Positions 1 to 8,785 are shown, numbered from the stretch's first letter. The stretch: DNA of 64,000 bases from Candidatus Izemoplasmatales bacterium (GCA_041649275.1 JBAZNL010000007.1:16683-80682), one strand, 5' to 3'. Program-made: numbers and translations. Notes: a model not told the origin generated them from the letters alone.

Positions 1-1130
1 GCGCCCGGTTTCGGGCCGTAGTACTGGTAGTAGTGGACTTCGATGTTTCCGTTGTAGAGCTTGCGCTCGCGGTCGGGCTGCCGCTTCATGAGACCGGAAA
101 ATCCCGGGTGCGAGGTCAGGATGTAGAGCGACCAGGACCCGAGCGGACCGAACACCGTCTTCATGTCGCGATAGAGGCCGTCCTGGTTCGGATCCCCGGC
201 GAGGCGCTCGCCGTAGGGCGGATTCGAGATCAGGACATGGCGCTCGCCCTTGAAGGCGACGTCGCGGAAGTCGGCGACCCGGAAGACGATGTCCTCCGCG
301 ACGCCCGCCGCCGCGGCGTTCCGGCGCGCCGCCTCGACGGCAGCGGGATCGATGTCCGAGGCGAAGATCGAAAGGGGCGAAGACCGGTCGACGGCCGCCT
401 CGGCCTTCGCGGTTTCCTCATCCCAGAAACGGGGGGCGAGCCAGGGCCAGTGCCGGAAGGCGAAATCGCGGCGGAGTCCGGGGGCGACGTTGCGGGCGAT
501 CATCGCGGCTTCGATCGGAATCGTCCCGGAGCCGCAGAAGACGTCGTAGAGGACGCGGTCCTTGCGCCAGTAGCTGAGGAGGACGAGCGCCGCCGCAAGC
601 GTCTCCTTGAGCGGCGCGGCGACGGGTGCGACGCGGTAGCCGCGCTTGTGGAGCGCGATGCCGCTCGTGTCGACGGTGAGGGTCGCGACGTCGGAAAGGA
701 GCGAGACGAGCACCTGGAAGTCGGCTCCCGTCTCGGCGAAGCGCTCGACCGGGTGGATCGTACGCAGACGTTCGACGATCGCCTTCTTGACGATGCCCTG
801 GCAGTCGGAGATCGAGAAGAGCTTCGACTTCACCGACTTCCCGTCGACCGGGAAGCGCCCGTCGGCGGGAATGAACGTCTCCCAGGGAAGGGCCTTGGTG
901 CGTTCGAAGAGCTCGTCGAAGGTCTCGGCGCGAAACGTACCGACTCGGAGGAGGATGCGGTCGGCGGTCCGAACCCAGAGGTTGGCGCGGACGATGCCGG
1001 CGGCGTCGGCTCTAAAGACGACCTTGCCGTTCTCGGTGGAAAGGATCTCGAAGCCGAGGTCGAGCAGTTCGCGCTTGGCGACGGCCTCAAGTCCGAAGGT
1101 GGTGGTGGCGATCAGTTCGAAACGGTCCAT
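1..1130 (-). CDS. RlmL/YpsC-type rRNA guanine-N2 methyltransferase (C-terminus cut by window edge)
   Basis: The reading frame starts at the ATG at 1130 (MDRFELIATTTFGLEAV) and runs off the window start after about 376 codons. An N-terminal ferredoxin-like/THUMP region is followed by a Rossmann methyltransferase with the N6/N2-methylase motif SNPPYGERL near the end. The final visible residues (RKLYNGNIEVHYYQY) match the usual end of YpsC-type proteins, so only a few residues are missing. Family members methylate a guanine of 23S rRNA using SAM. An extended -10 element (TGTTACAAT, minus strand, 1162-1170) lies 32 bases upstream, so it probably has its own promoter and is not simply read through from the upstream amr genes. 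Exact target position cannot be told from sequence. Confidence 0.88.
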   Translation of the reverse strand, partial: MDRFELIATTTFGLEAVAKRELLDLGFEILSTENGKVVFRADAAGIVRANLWVRTADRILLRVGTFRAETFDELFERTKALPWETFIPADGRFPVDGKSVKSKLFSISDCQGIVKKAIVERLRTIHPVERFAETGADFQVLVSLLSDVATLTVDTSGIALHKRGYRVAPVAAPLKETLAAALVLLSYWRKDRVLYDVFCGSGTIPIEAAMIARNVAPGLRRDFAFRHWPWLAPRFWDEETAKAEAAVDRSSPLSIFASDIDPAAVEAARRNAAAAGVAEDIVFRVADFRDVAFKGERHVLISNPPYGERLAGDPNQDGLYRDMKTVFGPLGSWSLYILTSHPGFSGLMKRQPDRERKLYNGNIEVHYYQYYGPKPG

Positions 1131-1200
1131 GGGATGTCCTCGTACGGATGACGTATCTATGATTGTAACACGAACGGACGGTTTTCCCTTCGCGTTTCGA

Positions 1201-2586
1201 TCAATGGTGCCGGACGACCTCGAAGCGCTCGAGGGCGTAGCGTTCGCCCGGATCGATCCCGCCCTTGCGGAGCGCGATCGCGACCTGGTCTGCGACCGTG
1301 TCGACGCCCTCGAGGTCGGGGAGCAGGAGTCCGCTCCGTCCGCCCTTGCGGACGATCACGCCGTAGCGCTTCGGGTCGAGCGCCTCCGGACCCGGGATCG
1401 GCTCGGAGGGTCCGAGGACGTCGACGCCGTAGACGAGCGACGGCAGTTCGGCTTCGTTCACCGGGTCGAAACGCGGATCGCGGGTTCCTGCGGAAATCGC
1501 GTTCTGGATGATCTCGTCGGCGATGCAAGGGGTCGTCGGCGCCGTCGTGCCGATGCACCCGCGGAGCCTCCCGTCCTTCTTGAGGGTGACGAAGACGCCC
1601 GCTGCGCGGTCGGTCAGACCGGCAGGCAGAGGGTTCGGGCGCGGGATCCGGCGTCCTTTGCCCACGTACGCCTCGAGGGTTTCGCGCGCCAGCCGGACGT
1701 AGGGATCCTCGCCGTCCTTGACGGCGGCGAGCCGAAGCGTCTCGGAGCGTGCGAACGCGTCGCCGAAGGCGCGGGCGGGATCGTCCCCGACGACGTCGTA
1801 GGCGGCGACGGCGTAACCGACGCCGAACGGACCCTCGTAGGAGAGCAGTCCGCCCTTGACGGCCTTGCGGTCGAGCGCCCCCGCCATGATCAGAAACGAG
1901 CGGAGTCCACATTCGCCGGCGGCGTCGCAGAGCGAATCGTCGAACGCGAGAAAACGGCCGAAATCCGCGGATGCCATGGCTTCGGTCACGGCGTTGTCGA
2001 AGACCGGTCCCTCGGGTGCGAAGCCGTAGGGCCCGTCCTCCTTCAGCTTGTGCGAGAGGTCGCCGCTCGCGATCAGGACGACGTTTCTGCCGGTCGCCTC
2101 GACGGCGTCCCGGACGCAGGTGCCGAAGCGGTAGTGCTCGAGCGGAGACAGTCCGGAAAGCGAGATCCGGACGAGACGACAGCCGGGGTACGCGCGGTCG
2201 ACGAACCAGAGCGGCACCATCGTACCGTGGTCGAGCGTCCGGCGCTTCTCGCCGAGTGGACCTGCAGGAATCCCTTCTTTCGAGGCGGCGGCGCCGATCG
2301 CGGACGCGAGCGTTTCGTCGTAACTGACGCGGAAGCGGACCGATTTGGCGCCGAACTGGCCGAGGTCGCCTTCGGCTTCGGCGCCGGGCGAGACATGGAT
2401 GTAGTCGGCGTAGTTCACCGAATGGGGCGAGATGAGGACAATCGTCTCGGGTTTCAGACGTGCAATCCTTGACGCGACGTCCCCGTAGCCGGCGACGGTC
2501 GACGCGATCTTGGCTTCCTCCCCCCTCCCGACGGCGGGGACGATCAGGGGCGGATGCGGGACGATGTAGGCGGCAAGCAAAGGCAT
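1201..2586 (-). CDS. amrAB: AmmeMemoRadiSam fusion protein: Memo (AmmB) + AMMECR1 (AmmA)
   Basis: A 461-residue protein with two domains that are often separate genes. Residues 1 to about 270 are a Memo/LigB-like dioxygenase-fold domain, with the conserved His-containing stretches VPHPPLIVP, SPHSVNY, DHGTMVPL and SGDLSH. Residues about 280-461 are an AMMECR1 domain with the hallmark LRGCIGT. The start at 2586 is chosen because GAAAGGAGAAACCCC lies directly upstream; a longer frame exists but has no family similarity. The start is only 19 bases after the stop of the radical SAM gene, so the two are an operon. The three components define the widespread AmmeMemoRadiSam system. I know of no biochemical role firm enough to state. 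Only the fusion and the linkage are seen here. Confidence 0.92.
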   Translation of the reverse strand: MPLLAAYIVPHPPLIVPAVGRGEEAKIASTVAGYGDVASRIARLKPETIVLISPHSVNYADYIHVSPGAEAEGDLGQFGAKSVRFRVSYDETLASAIGAAASKEGIPAGPLGEKRRTLDHGTMVPLWFVDRAYPGCRLVRISLSGLSPLEHYRFGTCVRDAVEATGRNVVLIASGDLSHKLKEDGPYGFAPEGPVFDNAVTEAMASADFGRFLAFDDSLCDAAGECGLRSFLIMAGALDRKAVKGGLLSYEGPFGVGYAVAAYDVVGDDPARAFGDAFARSETLRLAAVKDGEDPYVRLARETLEAYVGKGRRIPRPNPLPAGLTDRAAGVFVTLKKDGRLRGCIGTTAPTTPCIADEIIQNAISAGTRDPRFDPVNEAELPSLVYGVDVLGPSEPIPGPEALDPKRYGVIVRKGGRSGLLLPDLEGVDTVADQVAIALRKGGIDPGERYALERFEVVRHH

Positions 2587-2605
2587 GGGGTTTCTCCTTT
2601 CGCGT

Positions 2606-3478
2606 TCAGACGTTTCCGAGGTGGATCGTCGTGAGGCCGGCGGCGCGGCCGATCGCCTCGGCGCGGCGGAGGGTCGCAAGCGGCGTGGGCGGCGTCGCGA
2701 ACATCTTCCACGCCGGGAAGAAGCGCGTGACGTGCCAGGGGATCGCGGGGCCGGCGGTACGGACGAGACCGTCCGCCACGGCCTTGAGGTCGGCGTCGGA
2801 ATCGTTCACGCCGGGGACGACGAGGGTCGTCGCCTCGACGTGCACGCCGGCCGCTCGCATCGCCCCGACGACGTCGAGGACGGGTTCGGCGGCGGCGCCG
2901 CAGTACTGCTCGTAGACGCGGGAGGCGGGTCCCTTGACGTCGACGTTGGCGGCGTCGAGCCACGGCAGGATCGCCGCGAGCGTCTCCGGCGTCATGTAGC
3001 CGTTCGTCACCCAGACGTTCCTGAGGCCGGCCTCCCGGGCGAGCTTCATCGTGGCCAGGGCGTATTCGACGAAGATCGTCGGTTCGGCGTAGGTGTAGGC
3101 GATCGAGGGACATCCCGCCGCCAGCGCGCGGCGGACGTGTTCCGCGGGTTCGACGGGTTCGCCGGCGATCGGACGGGCCGGCTTGGGGTTCTGCGAGAGG
3201 TCCCAGTTCTGGCACCAGGCGCAGCGGAGGTTGCAGCCGACGGTGGCGAAGGAGTAGATCCGCGTTCCCGGCAGGAAATGAAAAAGCGGCTTCTTCTCGA
3301 TCGGATCGACCGCGGCGGCGGCGGTGAGACCGTAGTTGAGCGCATCGAGCGTCCCGCCGCGGTTCTCGCGCACGCCGCAGACGCCGCGCCGGCCCTCCGC
3401 GATCGTGCAGCGGTGCGGACAGACGCCGCAGCGGACGGATCCGTCCGGCAGTTTATCGTACAGCATCGCTTCGACCAT
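2606..3478 (-). CDS. amrS: AmmeMemoRadiSam system radical SAM enzyme
   Basis: A 290-residue radical SAM protein. The CxxxCxxC iron-sulfur cluster ligands are at Cys82, Cys86 and Cys89 (CNLRCAWC). An extra N-terminal Cys cluster (CGVCPHRC...GVCGV, residues 17-35) is typical of AmrS and of pyruvate-formate-lyase-activase-like COG1180 proteins. The ATG at 3478 is preferred over one at 3499: GGAGG sits 8 bases before 3478, and the 3499 ATG overlaps the -10 box (TATAAT, 3498-3503). It heads the operon with the Memo-AMMECR1 fusion. Substrate unknown. Confidence 0.92.
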   Translation of the reverse strand: MVEAMLYDKLPDGSVRCGVCPHRCTIAEGRRGVCGVRENRGGTLDALNYGLTAAAAVDPIEKKPLFHFLPGTRIYSFATVGCNLRCAWCQNWDLSQNPKPARPIAGEPVEPAEHVRRALAAGCPSIAYTYAEPTIFVEYALATMKLAREAGLRNVWVTNGYMTPETLAAILPWLDAANVDVKGPASRVYEQYCGAAAEPVLDVVGAMRAAGVHVEATTLVVPGVNDSDADLKAVADGLVRTAGPAIPWHVTRFFPAWKMFATPPTPLATLRRAEAIGRAAGLTTIHLGNV

Positions 3479-3497
3479 CGTCCTCGCCTCCCCCTCC

Positions 3498-3525
3498 ATT
3501 ATAGCGCGGCCGACGCCGTTTTCAA
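3498..3525 (-). promoter_or_regulatory. Promoter of the amrS operon
   Basis: Minus-strand TTGAAA (3520-3525), a 16-base spacer and a perfect TATAAT (3498-3503). The start codon follows about 20 bases downstream of the -10 box, giving a very short leader and no room for a leader RNA switch. Confidence 0.75.
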
Positions 3526-3551
3526 CCGTCCGGACGGAAATGCGCCGACAT

Positions 3552-3587
3552 GGTAAAGAAAGGCGGGAAGTCCGAAGACTCCCCGCC
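3552..3587 (-). terminator. Rho-independent terminator of the ribonucleotide reductase gene
   Basis: An 11-base stem (3562-3572 with 3577-3587, one mismatch) closed by a UUCG tetraloop on the minus strand, followed by TTTCTTT. It sits 6 bases after the reductase stop codon. Confidence 0.85.
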
Positions 3588-3592
3588 GCGGT

Positions 3593-6109
3593 TCACAGGC
3601 CGCACTTGAGCTGCGCGTTGCAGTTGGAACAGGTGTTGCAGCCGCCGATGTCCTCGACGGTCCCCTCGCCGCAGATCGGGCAGATGTCGCCGATCTCGAC
3701 ACCGATGTTCCTGCCGGCCTTCGAGCGGAGATGGATCTGCGAATCGGATTCGACGGGGACGTCGCGCTTTTCGACCTGCACGCCGAGATCGGCGAGGTCG
3801 AGCTGGACGTTCTGCGGTTCGTCCTTGTAAAGGGTGAGGACCTGGGCGTCGCGACTGCCGTCGACGTAGACGGTGCCGCCCTTCGCGCCGTGCTTGTAGA
3901 GGTAGGTGTAGAGTTCCTCGACCTGTTCGACGCTGTAGCCCTTCGGGGCGTTCACCGTCTTCGAGATCGACGAGTCGACCCAGCGCTGGATGATGCACTG
4001 CACCGTCGCGTGTTCCCTGGCGGAGAGTTCCATCGCCGAGACGAACGTGTTCGGCAGCTTCTTCCCGCGCCATTCGGGGTGGAGGGTAAGGTAGTGCTCG
4101 ACGATCGGCGCGTCGACTTCCATGAACTTGCCGAGGCGTCCGCTGCGGAAGTACTTGAAGGCGAAGTACGGTTCGAGGCCGGTCGAGACGCCGACCATCG
4201 TGCCGGTCGAACCGGTCGGGGCGATCGTCAGGAGGTGGCTGTTGCGGATGCCGTACTTGAGGACGCCCTCGCGGATCTCCGGCGGCATCCGCCGCATGAA
4301 TCCCGACTCGATGAACTTCTGGCGCGAACCGTACTGGTCGAGGAACGGGAAGCTGCCCTTCTCGCGGGCGAGCTCGATCGAGGTCCGGTACGCGTTCACG
4401 GTGATGAAGCGCATCAGCCGGTCGACGAACTCGTTGCCCTTCGGACTGCCGTAGCGGACGTCGCAGTAGATGAGCAGGTCGTGGAGACCCATGATGCCGA
4501 GGCCGACGCGGCGTTCGCCGAGCGCCTGCTTCTTGTTCTGCGCGAGGAAGTAGGTGGTGCGGTCGATGACGTTGTCCTGCATCCGGACGGAGACGGCGAT
4601 CGTCGCGGCGAGCCTGTCCCAGTCGACGTCGCGGGTTTCGTGGTTCGCCATGTTGGCGAGGTTGATCGCGGCGAGGTTGCAGACGGCATAGGGGGCGAGC
4701 GGCTGCTCGCCGCACGGATTCGTGCATACGACCTTCTGGCCGTAGCCGACGGCGTTGGTCATGTCGTTGGCGTTGTCGATGAAGAAGATGCCCGGCTCGG
4801 CCGAATAGGTGGCGCAGATGTTGATGAGATTCCACAGTTCGCGGGCGCGGATCGTCTTGTAGACGCGCACGCCGTAGCCCATCTTCGCCCATTCGCGGAC
4901 GTCGCCGACCTGATGCCACTTCTCGTCGTACGCGGCCTTCTCGCCGGCCGAATAATGGTCGATGTCGGGATAGCGCAGGTCGTAGTCGAGGTCCTTCTCG
5001 ACGGCTTCCATGAAATCGCGGGTGATCGCCACGGAGATGTTCGCGCCGTTGAAGTACTCGGGGTTCTTGACTTCGTAACGGCCGCCCGCAAGGTACAGTT
5101 CCCGCACGCGGTTCGCGGTCGCGGGCTTGAGGCGTCCGGCCGATTCCTGCTCGACGTCGCGAAGCGTCTGGAACATCTCCATCTCGTCGTCGGTGAACGG
5201 GATGAACTTCAGCTTGTTCTTCGCCTCGCGGACGATGTCCTCGTCCTTGATGTTCTTGATCAGGAAGTGGAGGATCTGGACATTCTGCATCTTCGAAACG
5301 ATGAACTCGATGATGTCCGGATGCCAGCAGGCCATCATGATCATCTGCGCGCCGCGGCGCGAGCCGCCCTGTTCGACGAGGTTGGTGAGCTGCGAAAGGT
5401 CCTGCAGCCAGCTGACGGCGCCGGAGGACTTGCCGTTCACGCCCTTGGCGAGCGAGTTCTTCGGGCGGAGCGTCGAACCGTTCGTGCCGACGCCGCCGCC
5501 GCGGGACATGATCTCCATGACCTCCTGGCGGTGTTCCGAGATGCCAGAGCGGGAATCCCGCACGTAGGGCATCACGAAGCAGTTGAAATAGGTGACCGCG
5601 CTCTGCGAGCCAGCGCCGAAGAGGACCCGGCCGGCAGGGACGAGGTTGAGTTCGGCGATCTCCCTGTAGAAGGCCTGGAAGGATTCTTCGGTCTCGCCCT
5701 GGCCGAGATTGGCGGCGACGCGTTTGGCGACCTGCTCGAAATAAAGCTCCATCGGCTTGTCCACGGTGTTCTTGAGGCGGACGACGTCCCCCGCCTCGTT
5801 CGCGTCGATCGCGATCGGCGCGTACTCGTCTTCCAGACGGATGTGGACGTGGTCGCCCTCGATCCGGGTGACGAAGCCGATGCCACGGGTCGGAAACTTC
5901 GGATCGTCCTTGACCACGCAGACGACGAGGTCGCCTTCTCCGAGGGTGATGTGGTTGATGTCCTTCTGGGTGTAGCGGTCGAGCATCACCAGGCGCGACA
6001 CGCCTTCGAAGGTGCGGGACATCGACGGATCGATCAGGAAGAGATGCGGAAAGAGCGCACGGATGTCGCGGTTCAGTTTCTCGATCAGGGAGGCCGGGTA
6101 CGAGTGCAT
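3593..6109 (-). CDS. nrdJ: Adenosylcobalamin-dependent (class II) ribonucleotide reductase
   Basis: An 838-residue protein that reduces ribonucleotides to deoxyribonucleotides through a B12-generated thiyl radical. The active-site stretch VVCTNPCGEQPL (Cys462, Cys466) and the loop SRGGGVGTNGSTLR are typical of the family. The C-terminus has paired Cys motifs (CPICGEG, CNTCSNCNAQLKCG), as in class II enzymes where they recycle the active-site disulfide or bind zinc. The start at 6109 has AAAGGA 8 bases upstream; a GTG/ATG start 6 codons earlier would overlap that site. It is monocistronic, between a clear promoter and terminator. The cell therefore needs adenosylcobalamin. No cobalamin riboswitch is recognisable in the leader, which is unusual but not unique. 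Confidence 0.95.
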   Translation of the reverse strand: MHSYPASLIEKLNRDIRALFPHLFLIDPSMSRTFEGVSRLVMLDRYTQKDINHITLGEGDLVVCVVKDDPKFPTRGIGFVTRIEGDHVHIRLEDEYAPIAIDANEAGDVVRLKNTVDKPMELYFEQVAKRVAANLGQGETEESFQAFYREIAELNLVPAGRVLFGAGSQSAVTYFNCFVMPYVRDSRSGISEHRQEVMEIMSRGGGVGTNGSTLRPKNSLAKGVNGKSSGAVSWLQDLSQLTNLVEQGGSRRGAQMIMMACWHPDIIEFIVSKMQNVQILHFLIKNIKDEDIVREAKNKLKFIPFTDDEMEMFQTLRDVEQESAGRLKPATANRVRELYLAGGRYEVKNPEYFNGANISVAITRDFMEAVEKDLDYDLRYPDIDHYSAGEKAAYDEKWHQVGDVREWAKMGYGVRVYKTIRARELWNLINICATYSAEPGIFFIDNANDMTNAVGYGQKVVCTNPCGEQPLAPYAVCNLAAINLANMANHETRDVDWDRLAATIAVSVRMQDNVIDRTTYFLAQNKKQALGERRVGLGIMGLHDLLIYCDVRYGSPKGNEFVDRLMRFITVNAYRTSIELAREKGSFPFLDQYGSRQKFIESGFMRRMPPEIREGVLKYGIRNSHLLTIAPTGSTGTMVGVSTGLEPYFAFKYFRSGRLGKFMEVDAPIVEHYLTLHPEWRGKKLPNTFVSAMELSAREHATVQCIIQRWVDSSISKTVNAPKGYSVEQVEELYTYLYKHGAKGGTVYVDGSRDAQVLTLYKDEPQNVQLDLADLGVQVEKRDVPVESDSQIHLRSKAGRNIGVEIGDICPICGEGTVEDIGGCNTCSNCNAQLKCGL

Positions 6110-6253
6110 GGTTGGGTTCCTTTCCAAGGCGGCGTGGTTTGGGGAGCGGCGTCGTGGTCGCTATCCGTGAATTGAGGAAAAGGCGACCTTTTTTCGCACG
6201 TCGAGATCGATGAATGGAGGGTGCTCGTCGACGGTGGCGGGCGTATGGATAGA

Positions 6254-6282
6254 ATTATACTACGACCGTTCAACGGCGACAA
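6254..6282 (-). promoter_or_regulatory. Promoter of nrdJ with a small palindrome in the spacer
   Basis: Minus strand: TTGTCG (6277-6282), 17-base spacer, perfect TATAAT (6254-6259). The spacer holds CCGTT-C-AACGG (6266-6276), a 5-1-5 inverted repeat that could be an operator. It does not resemble an NrdR box. The leader from start site to ATG is about 140 bases. Confidence 0.7.
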
Positions 6283-6315
6283 CAAGAAAGCGCGAAAAAA
6301 GCCGATGAAACAGAA

Positions 6316-6352
6316 GACAAAAAATACGGATGCCCTCTATAAGAGGCATCCG
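6316..6352 (-). terminator. Intrinsic terminator upstream of the nrdJ promoter
   Basis: The stem acggatgcc(c)tc / gaggcatccgt (6326-6352) is followed on the minus strand by ATTTTTTG. It points away from the plus-strand glucan locus and lies outside the nrdJ transcript. No protein-coding gene ends here, so it may close a small RNA or protect nrdJ from upstream transcription. Confidence 0.7.
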
Positions 6353-6519
6353 TCGGAATCCGACTGGTGTGCCCACCGAATCCCGTCCGCGAAAGGTCAC
6401 GATCGCGGTGGCGGCCGGTCCCGCCCCCTCCTCATCCGCATGTCGTCCGTCGCGTCGGGACGGACGGCATGTCGTCGGAACGGGGAGCGCGCGAATCGCC
6501 CGCATTCTCGTCAAGGTAG
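6353..6519. other. Non-coding, hairpin-rich intergenic segment
   Basis: No credible reading frame. It contains an almost perfect 13-base stem (CATGTCGTCCGTC with GACGGACGGCATG, about 6438-6472), a GTCGG-AAT-CCGAC hairpin (6352-6364) and GGTG-N4-CACC just after it. With the terminator on its minus-strand side, a minus-strand structured RNA of about 150-200 nt is possible. I do not recognise a known family. Confidence 0.35.
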
Positions 6520-6548
6520 TTGCCGTCTTGAAGAAAATGGAGTAGAAT
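6520..6548 (+). promoter_or_regulatory. Promoter of the PF10091 glycosidase-lacI operon
   Basis: TTGCCG (6520-6525), 17-base spacer, TAGAAT (6543-6548). The predicted start site lies a few bases before the operator palindrome at 6557-6568. Confidence 0.65.
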
Positions 6549-6556
6549 GAAAGCAT

Positions 6557-6568
6557 CGAAACGTTTCG
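6557..6568. promoter_or_regulatory. LacI-family operator, CGAAACGTTTCG
   Basis: A perfect 12-base palindrome at the predicted transcription start, touching the ribosome binding site of the gene at 6580. The same core occurs inside a 20-base palindrome at 8878-8897. The lacI gene lies between the two sites, so local autoregulation by that protein is the simplest reading. Confidence 0.75.
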
Positions 6569-6579
6569 GAGGCCCTCAC

Positions 6580-7818
6580 ATGAATCTGATCGAACGCGAA
6601 CTCAGGCAATCCTTCGACTTCTTCTGGGAACAGGCGAATCGCGATCCCGACAGTCCCGGTTACGGACTCGTCGTCGACGACACCGGCAAACCCGACATCG
6701 CCTCGATCGCATCGGTCGGTTTCGGGCTTTCGGCGATCGTGATCGGCGTCGAGAACGGCTACATCACCCGCGCCGAGGGTCTCGACGCGGCGCGTCGGAC
6801 GCTTTCGACCTTCGTCTCGACGATCCCCGAATTCAAGGGGTTCTTCATGCATTTCACGATGATCCGGACCGGTCTTCCCCGCCGAAAATGCGAGTATTCG
6901 ACGATCGATACGGCGATCTTCCTGAACGGCGCCTTGACATGCGACGCCTATTTCGACGACGCCGAGATCCGTCGCCTCTTCCGCCTCGTCTATGACCGCG
7001 TCGACTGGAACGCGTTCGTCTTCGACTACAAGGGCAACCCGACCTTCCGCATGGCCTACAACCCCGAGGAGGGCGGGGACTACCGCCAGCACAGCCGCGA
7101 TCCCTGGATCTGGCAGTGGGAAATGACCGCGGAACAATTGTCGCTATACTTCCTCGCCGCCGGGTCGGACGCCGTTCCGGCGACGCTCGCCAAGGCCCTT
7201 TACGACGGCTTCCGCAAGCCGCGCGGCAGCTACGCCGGCATCGAGTACGTCTATTCGCCCGGCAACGCGCTCTTCGTCTACCAGTATTCGCACGCCTGGA
7301 TCGACTTCTCCAGGATCCTCGACGCCGACGGCTTCGACTGGGCTGAAAACACCCGCCGCGCGACCTACGCCAACCGCGAATGGTGCATCCGCCACGCCGA
7401 CCGCCATCCGATCTTCGGCGAGGACATGTGGGGCATCACCGCCTGCCTCACTCCGAAGGGATATCGGAACCAGGGCGCCCTGCCGACGGACCTGCTCGAC
7501 CATCCGGACGGACATACCGAAGGCGTCGTGCCGCCGTCGGGTCCCGCGGGATCGATCTGCTTCGCTCCCGAAATCGTCATCCCCGCCCTCGAGCACATGG
7601 CGAAGACGTATCCCGCCGCCCTCGGACGGTACGGCTTCACCGACGGCATCGCCCTGACGAAGGACGGACCCTGGGTCGCGAAGGACTATATCGGCATCAA
7701 CAAGGGCATCACCGTCCTGATGCTCGACAACTACCTCCACGGCACGATCTGGAAACTCACCATGAACCATCCGCTGATCCGCCGGGCGATCGCCAAGCTC
7801 GGCTTCACGGAGCGGTGA
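6580..7818 (+). CDS. Cytoplasmic glucoamylase-like (PF10091, GH144-like) glycosidase
   Basis: A 412-residue protein without a signal peptide. It aligns along its length with the secreted lipoprotein at 23767-25197 (shared SFdFFWE.AN.DP.S.GYG, ASvGFGLSA, FF.HF and TIDTAI stretches). Both belong to the PF10091 'glucoamylase' family, which includes GH144 endo- and exo-beta-1,2-glucanases. The start at 6580 has GGAGG 7 bases upstream; the frame opens earlier at 6547, but that would lie inside the promoter/operator. It is the first gene of an operon with lacI (7-base gap). Likely role: trimming imported oligoglucosides before phosphorolysis. GH144 activity and beta-1,2 linkage are inferred from family only. 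Confidence 0.8.
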   Translation: MNLIERELRQSFDFFWEQANRDPDSPGYGLVVDDTGKPDIASIASVGFGLSAIVIGVENGYITRAEGLDAARRTLSTFVSTIPEFKGFFMHFTMIRTGLPRRKCEYSTIDTAIFLNGALTCDAYFDDAEIRRLFRLVYDRVDWNAFVFDYKGNPTFRMAYNPEEGGDYRQHSRDPWIWQWEMTAEQLSLYFLAAGSDAVPATLAKALYDGFRKPRGSYAGIEYVYSPGNALFVYQYSHAWIDFSRILDADGFDWAENTRRATYANREWCIRHADRHPIFGEDMWGITACLTPKGYRNQGALPTDLLDHPDGHTEGVVPPSGPAGSICFAPEIVIPALEHMAKTYPAALGRYGFTDGIALTKDGPWVAKDYIGINKGITVLMLDNYLHGTIWKLTMNHPLIRRAIAKLGFTER

Positions 7819-7825
7819 CGGCGCC

Positions 7826-8785
7826 ATGGCCACGATCAAGGACGTCGCGAAAGCGGCCGGAGTGTCGATCTCCACGGTCTCCTACGCCCTCAACGCCGAC
7901 CCCCGCATTCCGGAGAAGACGGCCGCCGTGATCCGCCGGATCGCCGGCGACATCGGCTATTTTCCGAGCGCCGCCGCGCGCAACCTGAAGAAGCGGACGA
8001 CGCAGACGATCCTCGTCGCGATCTCCGACTTCGGCGGACCGGTCTACCACAACCTCCTCGACGGGATCCACCACGAACTCGCCAAATCGAACTACACGAT
8101 GATCGTCTCCACCGGCGTCTCCTCCGAGAACCTCCTCAAGGAACGCTCGGCGGACGGCGCGATCATCGCCGACATCCACATCGCCGACGAGACCCTCGCC
8201 AAGGTCGCGATGAACTTCCGCCCGATCATCGTCCTCGACCGTCGCATCGACGTGCCCGGCATCGTCGACATGACGATCGACAACGAACGCGCGATGGCCG
8301 ACCTGACGCACGAGGCGATCGCCCGGGGCTACCGGCGGATCGCCTACGTCCACGGCGTCCGCGAGACCTACGACGACACCGACCGCTTCGCCGGCTTCCG
8401 CCGGGCGATGCGCGCCGCCGGCGCCGGAATCTTCGCCGAATACTGGGGAACCTTCACGAAATCGTCCGGCCACGAGGTCATCGCCGCCCTGCTCGAGGCG
8501 AAGGCGACGCTGCCCGACATGTTCGTCTGCGCCAACGACGAAATGGCGATCGGCATCATGGACGGCCTGTCCGAAGCAGGACTGCACGTCCCCGAAGACG
8601 TCGGCGTCTCCGGCTTCGACGACATCGAACTCGCCTCGTATTACCGCCCCGGTCTGTCGACGATCCGCATCGACCATTCCGCCTGGGGACGTGCGATCGC
8701 GGCCACCGCGGTCGCGATCCTGCAGGGCAAGGACGCCGACGTCCACAAGCAGCAGGGCGTCATCATCCTCCGCGAATCCTTCTGA
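7826..8785 (+). CDS. LacI-family transcriptional repressor of the glucan locus
   Basis: A 319-residue regulator. The N-terminal helix-turn-helix is classic (TIKDVAKAAGVSISTVSYALN, residues 3-23), followed by the hinge helix and a periplasmic-binding-like sensor domain (DG.II, VCANDEMAIGIMDGL, GVSGFDDIELASY). It is encoded between two gene starts that both carry CGAAACGTTTCG operators, so it probably represses its own operon and the GH94 operon, released by an imported sugar. It ends just before a strong terminator. Confidence 0.93.
   Translation: MATIKDVAKAAGVSISTVSYALNADPRIPEKTAAVIRRIAGDIGYFPSAAARNLKKRTTQTILVAISDFGGPVYHNLLDGIHHELAKSNYTMIVSTGVSSENLLKERSADGAIIADIHIADETLAKVAMNFRPIIVLDRRIDVPGIVDMTIDNERAMADLTHEAIARGYRRIAYVHGVRETYDDTDRFAGFRRAMRAAGAGIFAEYWGTFTKSSGHEVIAALLEAKATLPDMFVCANDEMAIGIMDGLSEAGLHVPEDVGVSGFDDIELASYYRPGLSTIRIDHSAWGRAIAATAVAILQGKDADVHKQQGVIILRESF

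Noticed and set aside
646..2472. Plus-strand open frame of about 600 codons across the rlmL-like and Memo-AMMECR1 genes
   Set aside because: It crosses two well-supported minus-strand genes and their promoter, and its translation has no recognisable domain.
3731..6175. 814-codon plus-strand open frame opposite nrdJ
   Set aside because: Antisense shadow of a conserved enzyme; the composition is typical of reverse-strand GC-rich frames.
6353..6519. SRP RNA, 6S RNA or cobalamin riboswitch
   Set aside because: None of the conserved sequence blocks of these RNAs could be found; only generic hairpins are present.
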